Positions 16,249-23,213 of a stretch of 25,460 bases of DNA are shown piece by piece (positions within the stretch are counted from its first letter, which is position 1; each line of letters starts with the position of its first letter). The DNA is from HGM04593 sp964470845 (GTDB lineage Bacteria; Bacteroidota; Bacteroidia; Bacteroidales; Bacteroidaceae), in assembly GCA_964470845.1 (NCBI GenBank), contig CAYYEL010000028.1, forward strand, positions 1-25,460, in the 5' to 3' direction. Below the pieces are notes generated by a model. It made no database searches, was not told the DNA's origin, and saw only the letters and a program-made list of their open reading frames with translations. Made by a program: the position numbers and the translations under genes.

Positions 16249-17385
16249 ATGCCTAAAACCAACATAATTTTTGAGTCCAGCATAAGAGGACACGTACTGG
16301 AGTACTTGCATAATATATATATGCAAGCAATACACTGTAATGAAAACTTCATATTTCTTCTTTCACATTCTTTTGAAAATGAAAAGTCGATACTTGATTG
16401 GCCTGATGCCGCTAATGTATCTTTTCATTTTATATTGGACGAAGAGGCTGAAAAATGTAATCAACCAAACATATTAAAGGCAGCCTTTGAACAAAGCAGA
16501 TGTATAGAAAAATATTCAAAATTGTTTAGAGCAGACAATGTATTTCTTATATTCTTGATTCGCACAATGCCTTTCCTGCCGTTTTACCTGCCACGCGGAA
16601 CTAAAGCGAGCGGTATAATATATTCTATTCCTCTTTATAAGACTACGCAGTCGTTAGGGCAGAATATTAAGGACAAAATTGTGTATTGGCTTTTTGCGCA
16701 TAAAAAAAGTATAAAAAATATTTTTATGCTCAACGACCCAAGAAGCGCTGCATATTATAACCAAAAACACAAGACCGATAAATTCCTGCACCTTACCGAT
16801 CCAATCCCCGAAATTGATATGTCGCAGGTGAAAGATTTGCGTGAGGAGCTTGGGATTCCATCCGGTAACACTGTTTATTTACAGTTCGGAACAATAGACT
16901 GTCGCAAGAATTCTCTCAATATTCTGCGTGCTCTTGCTCTGATGTCGCCCGAAGAGTTGAATGGAAAGACATTTGTATTTATGGGTAGAATGTGTTCTAA
17001 CATAAAAGAGGAATTCAATAGCCTTGTCAATAACTTGAAGAATAAGGTACAAATTATTGTCAACGAGGGCTTTGTGCCTTATGAATACTTGAATAGTATG
17101 TGTTATACAGCCGATGTATTACTGACTATTTATACCAATGTTGAAATGAGTAGCGGTTCTATAGGTTACGCTGCGCACTTTGGAAAACCTGTAATAGCCC
17201 CGTCTGCGGGATTGTTGGGAAATTTGGTCAAGGACAACAGTTTAGGACTTACTATAGACCGCGTAACTCCAGAAAATATCAAACAGGCACTCCTTGTCGA
17301 TATAAAGCCACAGAAGAACAAATACAAAGAGACACACACTGTAGCTTCATTCTGCAACACAATATTGAATTCATTAAACAGCTAA
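16249..17385 (+). CDS. Glycosyltransferase, GT4-like, last gene of the cluster
   Basis: A 378-residue GT-B-type glycosyltransferase, third and last in the locus. The amino end (MPKTNIIFESSIRGHVLEYL) resembles the glycan-binding loop of GT4-like enzymes. The donor domain includes VYLQFGTIDCRKNSLNILRA (around residue 206), KTFVFMGRMCSNIKEEF, VNEGFVPYEYLNSMCYTADV, and SSGSIGYAAHFGKPVIAPSA at the nucleotide-sugar site. No membrane segment is seen. Upstream is a decayed stretch and downstream the operon terminator at 17565-17600. A+T-rich codon use in the first half matches the rest of the cluster. Sugar and linkage are not predictable. Confidence 0.82.
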   Translation: MPKTNIIFESSIRGHVLEYLHNIYMQAIHCNENFIFLLSHSFENEKSILDWPDAANVSFHFILDEEAEKCNQPNILKAAFEQSRCIEKYSKLFRADNVFLIFLIRTMPFLPFYLPRGTKASGIIYSIPLYKTTQSLGQNIKDKIVYWLFAHKKSIKNIFMLNDPRSAAYYNQKHKTDKFLHLTDPIPEIDMSQVKDLREELGIPSGNTVYLQFGTIDCRKNSLNILRALALMSPEELNGKTFVFMGRMCSNIKEEFNSLVNNLKNKVQIIVNEGFVPYEYLNSMCYTADVLLTIYTNVEMSSGSIGYAAHFGKPVIAPSAGLLGNLVKDNSLGLTIDRVTPENIKQALLVDIKPQKNKYKETHTVASFCNTILNSLNS

Positions 17386-17564
17386 CATTAAATTATATAA
17401 TACCATGTCTATAAAAAGCTGCTTTTTATTCAAGTATTTGGCAGATACAGCAAAGACGCTCATTATTTCAATCAATCCTTGTGGGGAAATTTATTGATTG
17501 TTTTGTCAGTAAATTACTCGGACAATTTATCATTTATAAGCAGTTGTGCCACTGCAATACTGCC

Positions 17565-17600
17565 AAAATGTCAGATGAAAAACATCTGGCATTTTTTTTG
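17565..17600 (+). terminator. Intrinsic terminator of the polysaccharide operon
   Basis: The stem ATGTCAGATG (17568-17577) pairs with CATCTGGCAT (17583-17592), ten pairs with one G-U, around a five-A loop. A run of T follows directly (eight T from 17592), and flanking A residues extend the pairing. It stands 180 bases after the last glycosyltransferase and should end the long + strand transcript before htpG. Confidence 0.9.
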
Positions 17601-17615
17601 TTTATAATATTATGT

Positions 17616-17692
17616 CGAGCAAGGCATTTTTTTGTGCAAGCAGCAGGCAGAAGCACTCACTACCCTATCCGGGAACAAAAAAACTTTGCTCG
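17616..17692. repeat. Long-range inverted repeat in the htpG upstream region
   Basis: CGAGCAAGGCATTTTTTTG (17616-17634) and CAAAAAAACTTTGCTCG (17676-17692) are inverted copies that differ by a small bulge: CGAGCAA pairs with TTGCTCG and the T7 run with the A7 run. If transcribed, they close a 77-nt stem-loop 44 bases before the htpG start. It may be an htpG leader structure or a regulator-binding site; function is not shown by sequence. Confidence 0.55.
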
Positions 17693-17736
17693 GCCAAGAA
17701 AAGACAAAGAAACAGTAACATTAAAAAATATATAAT

Positions 17737-19782
17737 ATGCAAAAAGGAAACATTGGGGTAACAACCGAAAATATCTTCCCCGTAATTAAAAAATTCTTGT
17801 ATAGCGACCACGAGATTTTCTTGCGCGAGATTGTTTCGAATGCAATTGACGCTACACAGAAACTAAAAACCCTGTACGAGAAGGGCGAGTTTAAAGGCGA
17901 GCTTGGCGACCTTATGGTAAAGGTATCGCTTGGCGAGGGTACAATCACCGTCAGTGATAACGGTATAGGACTGACAGCCGAGGAGATAGAGAAATATATC
18001 AACCAGATTGCGCTCTCGGGTGCAACCGATTTTCTTGAGAAGTATAAGGACACAGCCAATAACATCATCGGACACTTCGGCCTTGGATTTTACTCGGCGT
18101 TTATGGTATCTAAAAAGGTGGAGATTGTAACAAAGTCGTACACCGGTGCACAGGCTGTAAAATGGAGTTGCGATGGCAGTCCCGAATATACCCTCGAAGA
18201 GGTTGAGAAAGTGTCGCGCGGTACTGACATTATAATGTACATCGACGACGACAGCAAGGAATTCCTCGACGAGCAACGCCTCTCGGCCATCCTTAACAAA
18301 TATTGCCGTTTCCTGCCCGTGCCCATCGCTTTTGGCAAGAAAAAGGAGTGGAAAGACGGCAAGCAGGTAGATACAGCCGAGGACAATATCATCAACGACA
18401 CTACCCCGCTTTGGACACGCAAGCCCGGTGAGCTGAAAGACGAGGATTACAAGGAATTCTATCGCAAACTCTACCCAATGAGCGACGAGCCTCTTTTCTG
18501 GATACACCTTAACGTCGATTTTCCCTTCCATCTGACGGGCGTACTCTACTTCCCCAAAGTAAAGAGCAACCTCGACCTTCAGAAGAACAAAATACTTCTG
18601 TTCTGCAATCAGGTGTATGTAACCGACGAGGTCGAAGGCATTGTGCCCGATTTTCTGACACTTATGCACGGTGTAATCGACTCGCCCGATATTCCATTGA
18701 ACGTATCGCGCTCTTATCTGCAAAGCGACTCGAATGTAAAGAAAATATCGTCGTACATATCAAAGAAGGTTTCCGACCGTCTGCAATCAATCTTCAAGAA
18801 CGACCGCGCTGAGTTCGAGCAAAAGTGGAACGACCTGAAAATCTTTATCCACTATGGAATGCTCACCGAGGAGAGCTTCTACGACAAAGCAAGTAAATAT
18901 GCACTGTTGCAGGATACCGAAGGCAAGAAATATACTTATGACGAGTACAAGACGCTTGTTTCGGCCGAACAGACCGACAAAGATGGCAATGTAATTTATC
19001 TTTACACAAGCGATCGCGAGAAAGAGTATAGCTTCATTGAGGCTGCCAATGCCAAGGGGTATAATGTGCTGCTTATGGATGGACAATTGGACGTTGCGCT
19101 CATAAGTCTGCTCGAACGTAAATTTGAAAAGACACGCTTCACGCGTGTCGATAGCGACGTTGTCGATAATCTCATTGTAAAGAACGAGCAGAAAGCATCG
19201 ACACTTGGCGAGGGCGAGCGTGATATTCTCACCGGCCTTTTCCAAAGCCAGCTTCCTTCGATAGATAAAAAGGAGTTTTATGTGCAGACGAGCCCTCTGG
19301 GCGAGAATGCAGCGCCTGTTACAATTACTCAGGCCGAATATATGCGTCGTATGAAGGAGATGGCTGCCATACAGCCCGGAATGTCGTTCTATGGCGAGAT
19401 GCCCGATATGTTGAATGTAATCTTGAACGAGGAGCATCCTATTGTTAAACGCATTCTTGAGAGTGCCGCAGCCGATTGCAACGAGCAGCTAATGCCTATA
19501 AACGACGAGCTTGCAATGCTTGAGGCGCATCGTACACAGCTTAACGAGGCAAGCAAGGATAAGAAGATTGAGGATATACCGCAGAGCGAAAAAGATGACC
19601 TTGCCGACACCGAGAAGAAGATTGCCGATGCCAAGAGCAACCGCGAGGCTGTTCTTGCGCAGTATGCAGCGGGTGTTCCGCAGATTCGTCAGCTCATTGA
19701 TATTACTCTGTTACAGAATAATATGCTCACAGGCGAGGCGCTCAGTAAATTTGTTAAACGCAGCATCGAACTTATGAAATAA
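17737..19782 (+). CDS. htpG: Hsp90-family chaperone HtpG
   Basis: A 681-residue cytosolic ATP-dependent chaperone that remodels client proteins. The amino-terminal GHKL ATPase domain has REIVSNAIDATQKL (the N-box helix with Glu and Asn), VSDNGIGLT and GHFGLGFYSAFMV (ATP lid). The middle domain begins after a short charged linker (around PLWTRKPGELKDEDYKEFYR) and includes the catalytic arginine region in DIPLNVSRSYLQSD. The carboxy-terminal dimerisation domain contains a charged coiled-coil-like insertion (EAHRTQLNEASKDKKIEDIP and DTEKKIADAKSNREAV, about residues 590-635). This makes it longer than the roughly 624-residue E. coli protein, as in other Bacteroidales. G+C-richer codons than the cluster mark it as core genome. 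It converges with serB. Confidence 0.97.
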   Translation: MQKGNIGVTTENIFPVIKKFLYSDHEIFLREIVSNAIDATQKLKTLYEKGEFKGELGDLMVKVSLGEGTITVSDNGIGLTAEEIEKYINQIALSGATDFLEKYKDTANNIIGHFGLGFYSAFMVSKKVEIVTKSYTGAQAVKWSCDGSPEYTLEEVEKVSRGTDIIMYIDDDSKEFLDEQRLSAILNKYCRFLPVPIAFGKKKEWKDGKQVDTAEDNIINDTTPLWTRKPGELKDEDYKEFYRKLYPMSDEPLFWIHLNVDFPFHLTGVLYFPKVKSNLDLQKNKILLFCNQVYVTDEVEGIVPDFLTLMHGVIDSPDIPLNVSRSYLQSDSNVKKISSYISKKVSDRLQSIFKNDRAEFEQKWNDLKIFIHYGMLTEESFYDKASKYALLQDTEGKKYTYDEYKTLVSAEQTDKDGNVIYLYTSDREKEYSFIEAANAKGYNVLLMDGQLDVALISLLERKFEKTRFTRVDSDVVDNLIVKNEQKASTLGEGERDILTGLFQSQLPSIDKKEFYVQTSPLGENAAPVTITQAEYMRRMKEMAAIQPGMSFYGEMPDMLNVILNEEHPIVKRILESAAADCNEQLMPINDELAMLEAHRTQLNEASKDKKIEDIPQSEKDDLADTEKKIADAKSNREAVLAQYAAGVPQIRQLIDITLLQNNMLTGEALSKFVKRSIELMK

Positions 19783-19813
19783 GACGCGAGATTATAATTG
19801 TTGCAAATAAATA

Positions 19814-19856
19814 AACCCGTACAGATATATTTTACTATCTGTACGGGTTATTTTTT
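19814..19856. terminator. Bidirectional terminator between htpG and serB
   Basis: A perfect 14-bp stem, AACCCGTACAGATA (19814-19827) with TATCTGTACGGGTT (19836-19849), around an eight-base loop. On the + strand it is followed by ATTTTTT, ending htpG. On the - strand the stem is followed by a T-rich TATTTATTTG, so it can also serve serB, which runs toward it. Confidence 0.92.
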
Positions 19857-19859
19857 ATA

Positions 19860-19941
19860 CTAAGAAGTTGTTTGAATTTCTAAAATAAGGTTTTATTATA
19901 TTTAAAGCCACTATACAGTATAAATTCAAACAGTTTCTAAG
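19860..19941. repeat. Imperfect 20-bp inverted repeat, possible MITE
   Basis: CTAAGAAGTTGTTTGAATTT (19860-19879) and AAATTCAAACAGTTTCTAAG (19922-19941) are inverted copies matching at 17 of 20 positions, around a 42-base A+T-rich core without an ORF. The 82-base unit directly follows the htpG/serB terminator and ends 10 bases before the serB stop. The size and terminal repeats suit a small non-autonomous insertion element; a second transcriptional hairpin is the alternative. Confidence 0.5.
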
Positions 19942-19951
19942 AAGGAAATGA

Positions 19952-21181
19952 TTATTCCCTACCCTTTTCGTCGAGATACGAGTCTTTGAATCCCAAGAAA
20001 TAGAGCACTCCATCAAGGCCTATTGTGTTTATCGACTGTTTGGCGTTGGCAACGACGCGAGGCTTTGCGTGGAAAGCAATGCCTAATCCCGCCTCGCTAA
20101 GCATAGGAAGGTCGTTGGCACCGTCGCCCACAGCGATTGTTTGTGCAAGGTCAACTTTTTCGACCTGTGCAATCAGCTTCAAGAGCTCGGCTTTGCGGCG
20201 TCCATCGACAACCTCGCCCAGATAGCGTCCGGTGAGTTTGCCGTCCTCGCCAATCTCAAGCTCATTGGCATATACGTAGTCGATGCCATATTTTTTTTGT
20301 AAATATTCGCCGAAATAGGTAAAGCCACCCGAGAGGATTGCAATTTTGTAGCCGTAGCGTTTGAGAACATACATAAGGCGCTCGACACCTTCGGTGATTG
20401 GCAGATTCTCGGCAATATCCTGCATTACGCTTGCATCCAGCCCCTTGAGCAACGCCACACGCTCGGTGAAGCTCTCCTTAAAATCGAGCTCGCCACGCAT
20501 TGCACGCTCTGTAATTTCCTTAACCTTGTCGCCTACACCTGCACGCATTGCAAGCTCGTCGATAACCTCGGTCTGTATGAGTGTCGAGTCCATATCGAAG
20601 CATATTAGTCGGCGCATACGACGGTACATATTATCTATCTGAAACGAGCAGTCCATTCCCATCTCGCTCGATAGGCGCAACAGCTCGGATTGCATAAAAT
20701 TGCGGTCGTTGGGTGTGCCGCGAACCGAAAATTCTATGCAGGCGCGAACATTCTTCGATGGTTCGACAATTGAGCGACGGCCCGAGAGGCGACGTATGGA
20801 GTCGATATTCAGCCCTTGGTCGGCAATGAGGCGGGTTACGGCCTCAATCTGTTTGGCCGACAATTTACGTCCCAGCAAGGTGAGTATATATCGGTTCTTT
20901 CCCTGACGCTTTACCCACGCCTCGTAGTCGTCGGCATTTACGGGGAAGAATTTTATGTTTATGCCAAGCTCACCGGCCTTGAAAAGAAGCTCTTTCATTA
21001 CGTGTCCCGAATTCTCTTCGACCACGCGGATAAGTAGGCCCAACGACAATGTGCTGTGTATGTCGGCCTGTCCAATATCGAGCACGGTTACATTATAGTG
21101 CGATAGAATTGACATAATAGAGGCTGTCAGTCCGGGGCGATCTTCGCCTGTTATTCTTATTAGTATAAGCTCCTTTGCCAT
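19952..21181 (-). CDS. serB: Phosphoserine phosphatase with tandem ACT domains
   Basis: A 409-residue enzyme that hydrolyses O-phosphoserine to serine, the last step of serine synthesis. The first half holds two ACT-like domains (ILIRITGEDRPGLTASIMSI at 6-25; ILTLLGRKLSAKQIEAVTRL near 99), expected to bind an amino acid for control. The second half is the HAD phosphatase: nucleophile and general acid in DMDSTLIQTE (196-205), motif II in ILSGGFTYFG (Ser284), and GDGANDLPMLSEAG (352-365) for Mg2+. Length and order match Bacteroidales SerB. The start at 21181 (MAKELILIRI) is the first ATG ahead of the ACT domain. The leader upstream is about 210 nt long if the TACCTTTG at 21398-21405 is its promoter. 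It converges with htpG on a shared terminator. Confidence 0.96.
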   Translation of the reverse strand: MAKELILIRITGEDRPGLTASIMSILSHYNVTVLDIGQADIHSTLSLGLLIRVVEENSGHVMKELLFKAGELGINIKFFPVNADDYEAWVKRQGKNRYILTLLGRKLSAKQIEAVTRLIADQGLNIDSIRRLSGRRSIVEPSKNVRACIEFSVRGTPNDRNFMQSELLRLSSEMGMDCSFQIDNMYRRMRRLICFDMDSTLIQTEVIDELAMRAGVGDKVKEITERAMRGELDFKESFTERVALLKGLDASVMQDIAENLPITEGVERLMYVLKRYGYKIAILSGGFTYFGEYLQKKYGIDYVYANELEIGEDGKLTGRYLGEVVDGRRKAELLKLIAQVEKVDLAQTIAVGDGANDLPMLSEAGLGIAFHAKPRVVANAKQSINTIGLDGVLYFLGFKDSYLDEKGRE

Positions 21182-21292
21182 TGTCTGTTTGTTTTATGTT
21201 GGTTAAGATAAAAAAGTATTTATATGGAAACTATATTGTTTGTTTCACCGTTTTTTATAATAATAAATGCAGAATTTGCAATTATCTTGTAA

Positions 21293-21364
21293 TTAGACGG
21301 CTATTCGGATTGCTTGGAAATTGGGTAACGAGATAGCAATCGTTCTTATTTCTGAGTTCTTCAT
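21293..21364 (-). CDS. Candidate 23-residue leader ORF upstream of serB
   Basis: On the minus strand an ATG at 21364 opens MKNSEIRTIAISLPNFQAIR followed by IAV and TAA, between the likely serB promoter (21398-21405) and the serB start. GGAG lies 8 bases before the ATG, which is notable because Shine-Dalgarno motifs are rare in this group. It has no run of a single amino acid, so it does not look like a classical attenuator. It could be a leader peptide, part of a repeated element, or chance. I do not assign a function. Confidence 0.3.
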   Translation of the reverse strand: MKNSEIRTIAISLPNFQAIRIAV

Positions 21365-21397
21365 TGTTATGCTCCAATGTGATAACTCTTGATGAGA

Positions 21398-21405
21398 CAA
21401 AGGTA
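21398..21405 (-). promoter_or_regulatory. Candidate promoter -7 element (TACCTTTG) for serB
   Basis: Minus-strand TACCTTTG fits the Bacteroidetes -7 consensus TAnnTTTG. A TTTG (plus-strand CAAA at 21422-21425) lies 16 bases upstream, a little closer than the usual -33 spacing. The start would fall near 21390, giving serB a leader of about 210 nt. Confidence 0.5.
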
Positions 21406-21476
21406 CAAAAAGAAATGCAGACAAAAAGAGGATAATTTAAATTTCTTTATCTGTAGTTCTTGAAGCAATTTAATCA

Positions 21477-22376
21477 TTACCTTTTTGTAGTGATAATCAT
21501 AAATGTTACAGCTACAATAGCTATCAAAATTCCAACAACGAGATTTATTGTCAATGCCTCACCGAAAACAAGTGTACCTACAAGAATTGCGGTGATAGGT
21601 TCAAATACTCCAAGCACAGAAGCTTTGGTTGCACCGATATTGCGTGTGGCAATGGCTAATGTGGCAGTTGATACGATAGTCGGTAAAATTGCCAAGCCAA
21701 TAAGATTGCCCCAAGCAGCATAACCTTCGATGCCTGTTGTGATACCTGTACCGGCAAACATAATCTTACCAAGAAAGATGATTGCTCCCGTCAACAAGGC
21801 ATAGAATGTCAGTAATGAGTTTGATATTGTACCGATAGCCTTACTTCGGTTAATAATAACTATAAATAAGGCATAGACGAATGCAGACCCCAACGCCAAC
21901 ATAACACCAATGGGGTTTATCGCTTCTCCTGAACTGCTTTGTGTCATAATAATTACACCTGCGAAAGTCGCAAATATGGATAGCCACACTTGCCACGATG
22001 GTACGACTTTGAGAAAAACCATAATGATTGCCACAAGCACCGGATATAGAAAAATCAGTGTTGTAGCCAAGCCGGATGCGATATAATTGTATGCTTCAAA
22101 CAAAAATATGCTACTGGATGCGTATAACACTCCAAGAACAAGCAGTATGCCTAATTGCTTTGTCGATACCTTAAAACTCTGCTTTGTACATAGCAGCAAA
22201 AATGCACCGAGGATAGCTACGGCAATAATATATCTGAAGAAGAGAATAGAGTTGATGGATACTCCATTCTGTATCAATGGCATTCCAAATAACGGATTTA
22301 ATCCGTATGTTATACCTGTAATGATTCCCGCTGGATAACCGATTATTGCATTCTTACTTAATTTATGAGTCTTCAT
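21477..22376 (-). CDS. EamA-family (DMT) inner-membrane transporter
   Basis: A 299-residue membrane protein of the drug/metabolite transporter superfamily, with two EamA repeats of five helices each. The first repeat spans about residues 10-135 (GYPAGIITGITYGLNPLFGM, FFRYIIAVAILGAFLLL, LEAYNYIASGLATTLIFLYP). The second runs from about 155 to 295 (ALGSAFVYALFIVIINR, FEPITAILVGTLVFGEALTI). The proline-containing helix ends and the FEP..A/LFGE motif are family marks. Members export amino acids, nucleosides or other small metabolites; the substrate cannot be told. It is transcribed away from the Crp/Fnr-like gene, with TATCTTTG 33 bases before its start, so that regulator may control it. Confidence 0.9.
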   Translation of the reverse strand: MKTHKLSKNAIIGYPAGIITGITYGLNPLFGMPLIQNGVSINSILFFRYIIAVAILGAFLLLCTKQSFKVSTKQLGILLVLGVLYASSSIFLFEAYNYIASGLATTLIFLYPVLVAIIMVFLKVVPSWQVWLSIFATFAGVIIMTQSSSGEAINPIGVMLALGSAFVYALFIVIINRSKAIGTISNSLLTFYALLTGAIIFLGKIMFAGTGITTGIEGYAAWGNLIGLAILPTIVSTATLAIATRNIGATKASVLGVFEPITAILVGTLVFGEALTINLVVGILIAIVAVTFMIITTKR

Positions 22377-22408
22377 TATTCACTCAAATACGTTTTTATT
22401 TCAGCCTG

Positions 22409-22416
22409 CAAAGATA
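22409..22416 (-). promoter_or_regulatory. Candidate promoter -7 element (TATCTTTG) for the EamA gene
   Basis: Minus-strand TATCTTTG matches TAnnTTTG exactly and predicts a start near 22402, about 26 bases before the ATG. An upstream TTTC (plus-strand GAAA at 22433-22436) is only a weak -33 match. Confidence 0.6.
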
Positions 22417-22523
22417 CTTAAATTAAATGGACGAAAATTGTATTACAGATTTATTTTGGAATAAACTGCTCTTTTCTACGCACATTTAGAACTTCTATGT
22501 TAATAGGTCGGAATTATTTTCTT

Positions 22524-22531
22524 ATCTTTGC
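22524..22531 (+). promoter_or_regulatory. Candidate promoter -7 element (TATCTTTG) for the Crp-like gene
   Basis: TATCTTTG matches TAnnTTTG, the same eight bases as the divergent EamA promoter. The predicted start is near 22538, giving a 36-base leader that includes a small inverted repeat (ACCTTT 22546-22551, AAAGGT 22559-22564) overlapping the ribosome-binding region. No clear -33 TTTG is seen. Confidence 0.6.
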
Positions 22532-22573
22532 TCTCGTGTAGAAGACCTTTTACTTGCAAAAGGTAAGAATAGT

Positions 22574-23155
22574 ATGGACATATATAGTATAATTGATAAT
22601 ATCCATTCATTACCTTGGACTTCCAAGGAAAAATTGCTCGGCATTATGAGAAAAGTAGAATATCCGAAAGGATATTGTCTCCTGCATGAACATAAAAAAG
22701 GACACTATTCTTATATTATTATAAAGGGAGTTGCACATGCTTTCACCGAGAAGGATGGTAGGCGGGCTACTTTCTGGATAGGGAAAGAGGGAGATATCAT
22801 ATACCCTGCACAGACGTATTTCGACAATAAAGGAGAATATGGTACAGCCGAATTGTTGGAGGACTGTGTTTTGTATGAAATTGACATACAACGATTACAT
22901 CAGTTTTATCAGGAGGACGGGTATTTAGCTAATTGGAGACGACGATATGCCGAACAGACTTGTATCCGACTGGAAAAATTCTTCATTGCTCGCCACTTTA
23001 TGACAGCTATGGAGAGGTATCAGAAATTGATGGACGAGTATCCGGACATTCTGCTTCGGGTTCCACTGCACATCATCGCTTCTTTTCTTGATACATCGCA
23101 AGTGAACCTCAGCCGCATTAGAGCAAGAAAAACGACTTCAAATCTTACTTTTTAA
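22574..23155 (+). CDS. Crp/Fnr-family transcription regulator
   Basis: A 193-residue cytoplasmic regulator with an amino-terminal cyclic-nucleotide-binding-type beta-roll (residues about 20-115; YPKGYCLLHEHKKGHYSYII, GDIIYPAQTYF) and a short carboxy-terminal helix-turn-helix (IIASFLDTSQVNLSRIRARK, about 166-185). The cAMP phosphate-binding Arg motif of Crp is not evident, and there are no Fnr-type cysteines for a 4Fe-4S cluster, so the effector is unknown. Such stand-alone members are common in Bacteroidetes and often control a neighbouring operon. The divergent EamA exporter and the acyltransferase gene 58 bases downstream are the obvious targets. Confidence 0.88.
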   Translation: MDIYSIIDNIHSLPWTSKEKLLGIMRKVEYPKGYCLLHEHKKGHYSYIIIKGVAHAFTEKDGRRATFWIGKEGDIIYPAQTYFDNKGEYGTAELLEDCVLYEIDIQRLHQFYQEDGYLANWRRRYAEQTCIRLEKFFIARHFMTAMERYQKLMDEYPDILLRVPLHIIASFLDTSQVNLSRIRARKTTSNLTF

Positions 23156-23213
23156 CAAATGTAAAGCGAGGTGTAACTTGAAGCCTCTATCTTTGTCTTC
23201 CAAAAAGGATATT

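Larger units (their letters stand above)
17386..17736. other. Intergenic region between the polysaccharide cluster and htpG
   Basis: This 351-base stretch has no convincing gene. It holds a 19-base AT-rich palindrome at 17411-17429 (ATAAAAAGC, T, GCTTTTTAT), the strong terminator at 17565-17600, and a long-range inverted repeat at 17616-17692 just before htpG. A 30-codon ORF from ATG 17405 has no recognisable feature. I see no clean TAnnTTTG promoter for htpG; the nearest is AAACTTTG at 17681-17688, one base off, inside the right arm of the inverted repeat. Confidence 0.6.

Noticed and set aside
17411..17429. 19-base palindrome ATAAAAAGC-T-GCTTTTTAT as a terminator or operator
   Set aside because: It is AT-rich with no clear T tail and a strong terminator follows 140 bases later; too weak to call.
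17481..17735. 84-codon + strand ORF before htpG
   Set aside because: It runs through the operon terminator and the inverted repeat, has no protein-like composition and ends one base before the htpG start; most likely chance.
17863..18723. 286-codon minus-strand ORF inside htpG
   Set aside because: It lies fully antisense to a clearly conserved gene; its length comes from the codon bias of htpG.
19860..19941. Invertible promoter of the type that switches Bacteroides capsules
   Set aside because: The segment between the arms has no TAnnTTTG on either strand and lies between convergent housekeeping genes, not ahead of a polysaccharide locus.
23178..23213. TTG start for the acyltransferase-3 gene
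   Set aside because: ATG 23214 has AAAAAGGA in front of it and begins right at the family's conserved first helix.
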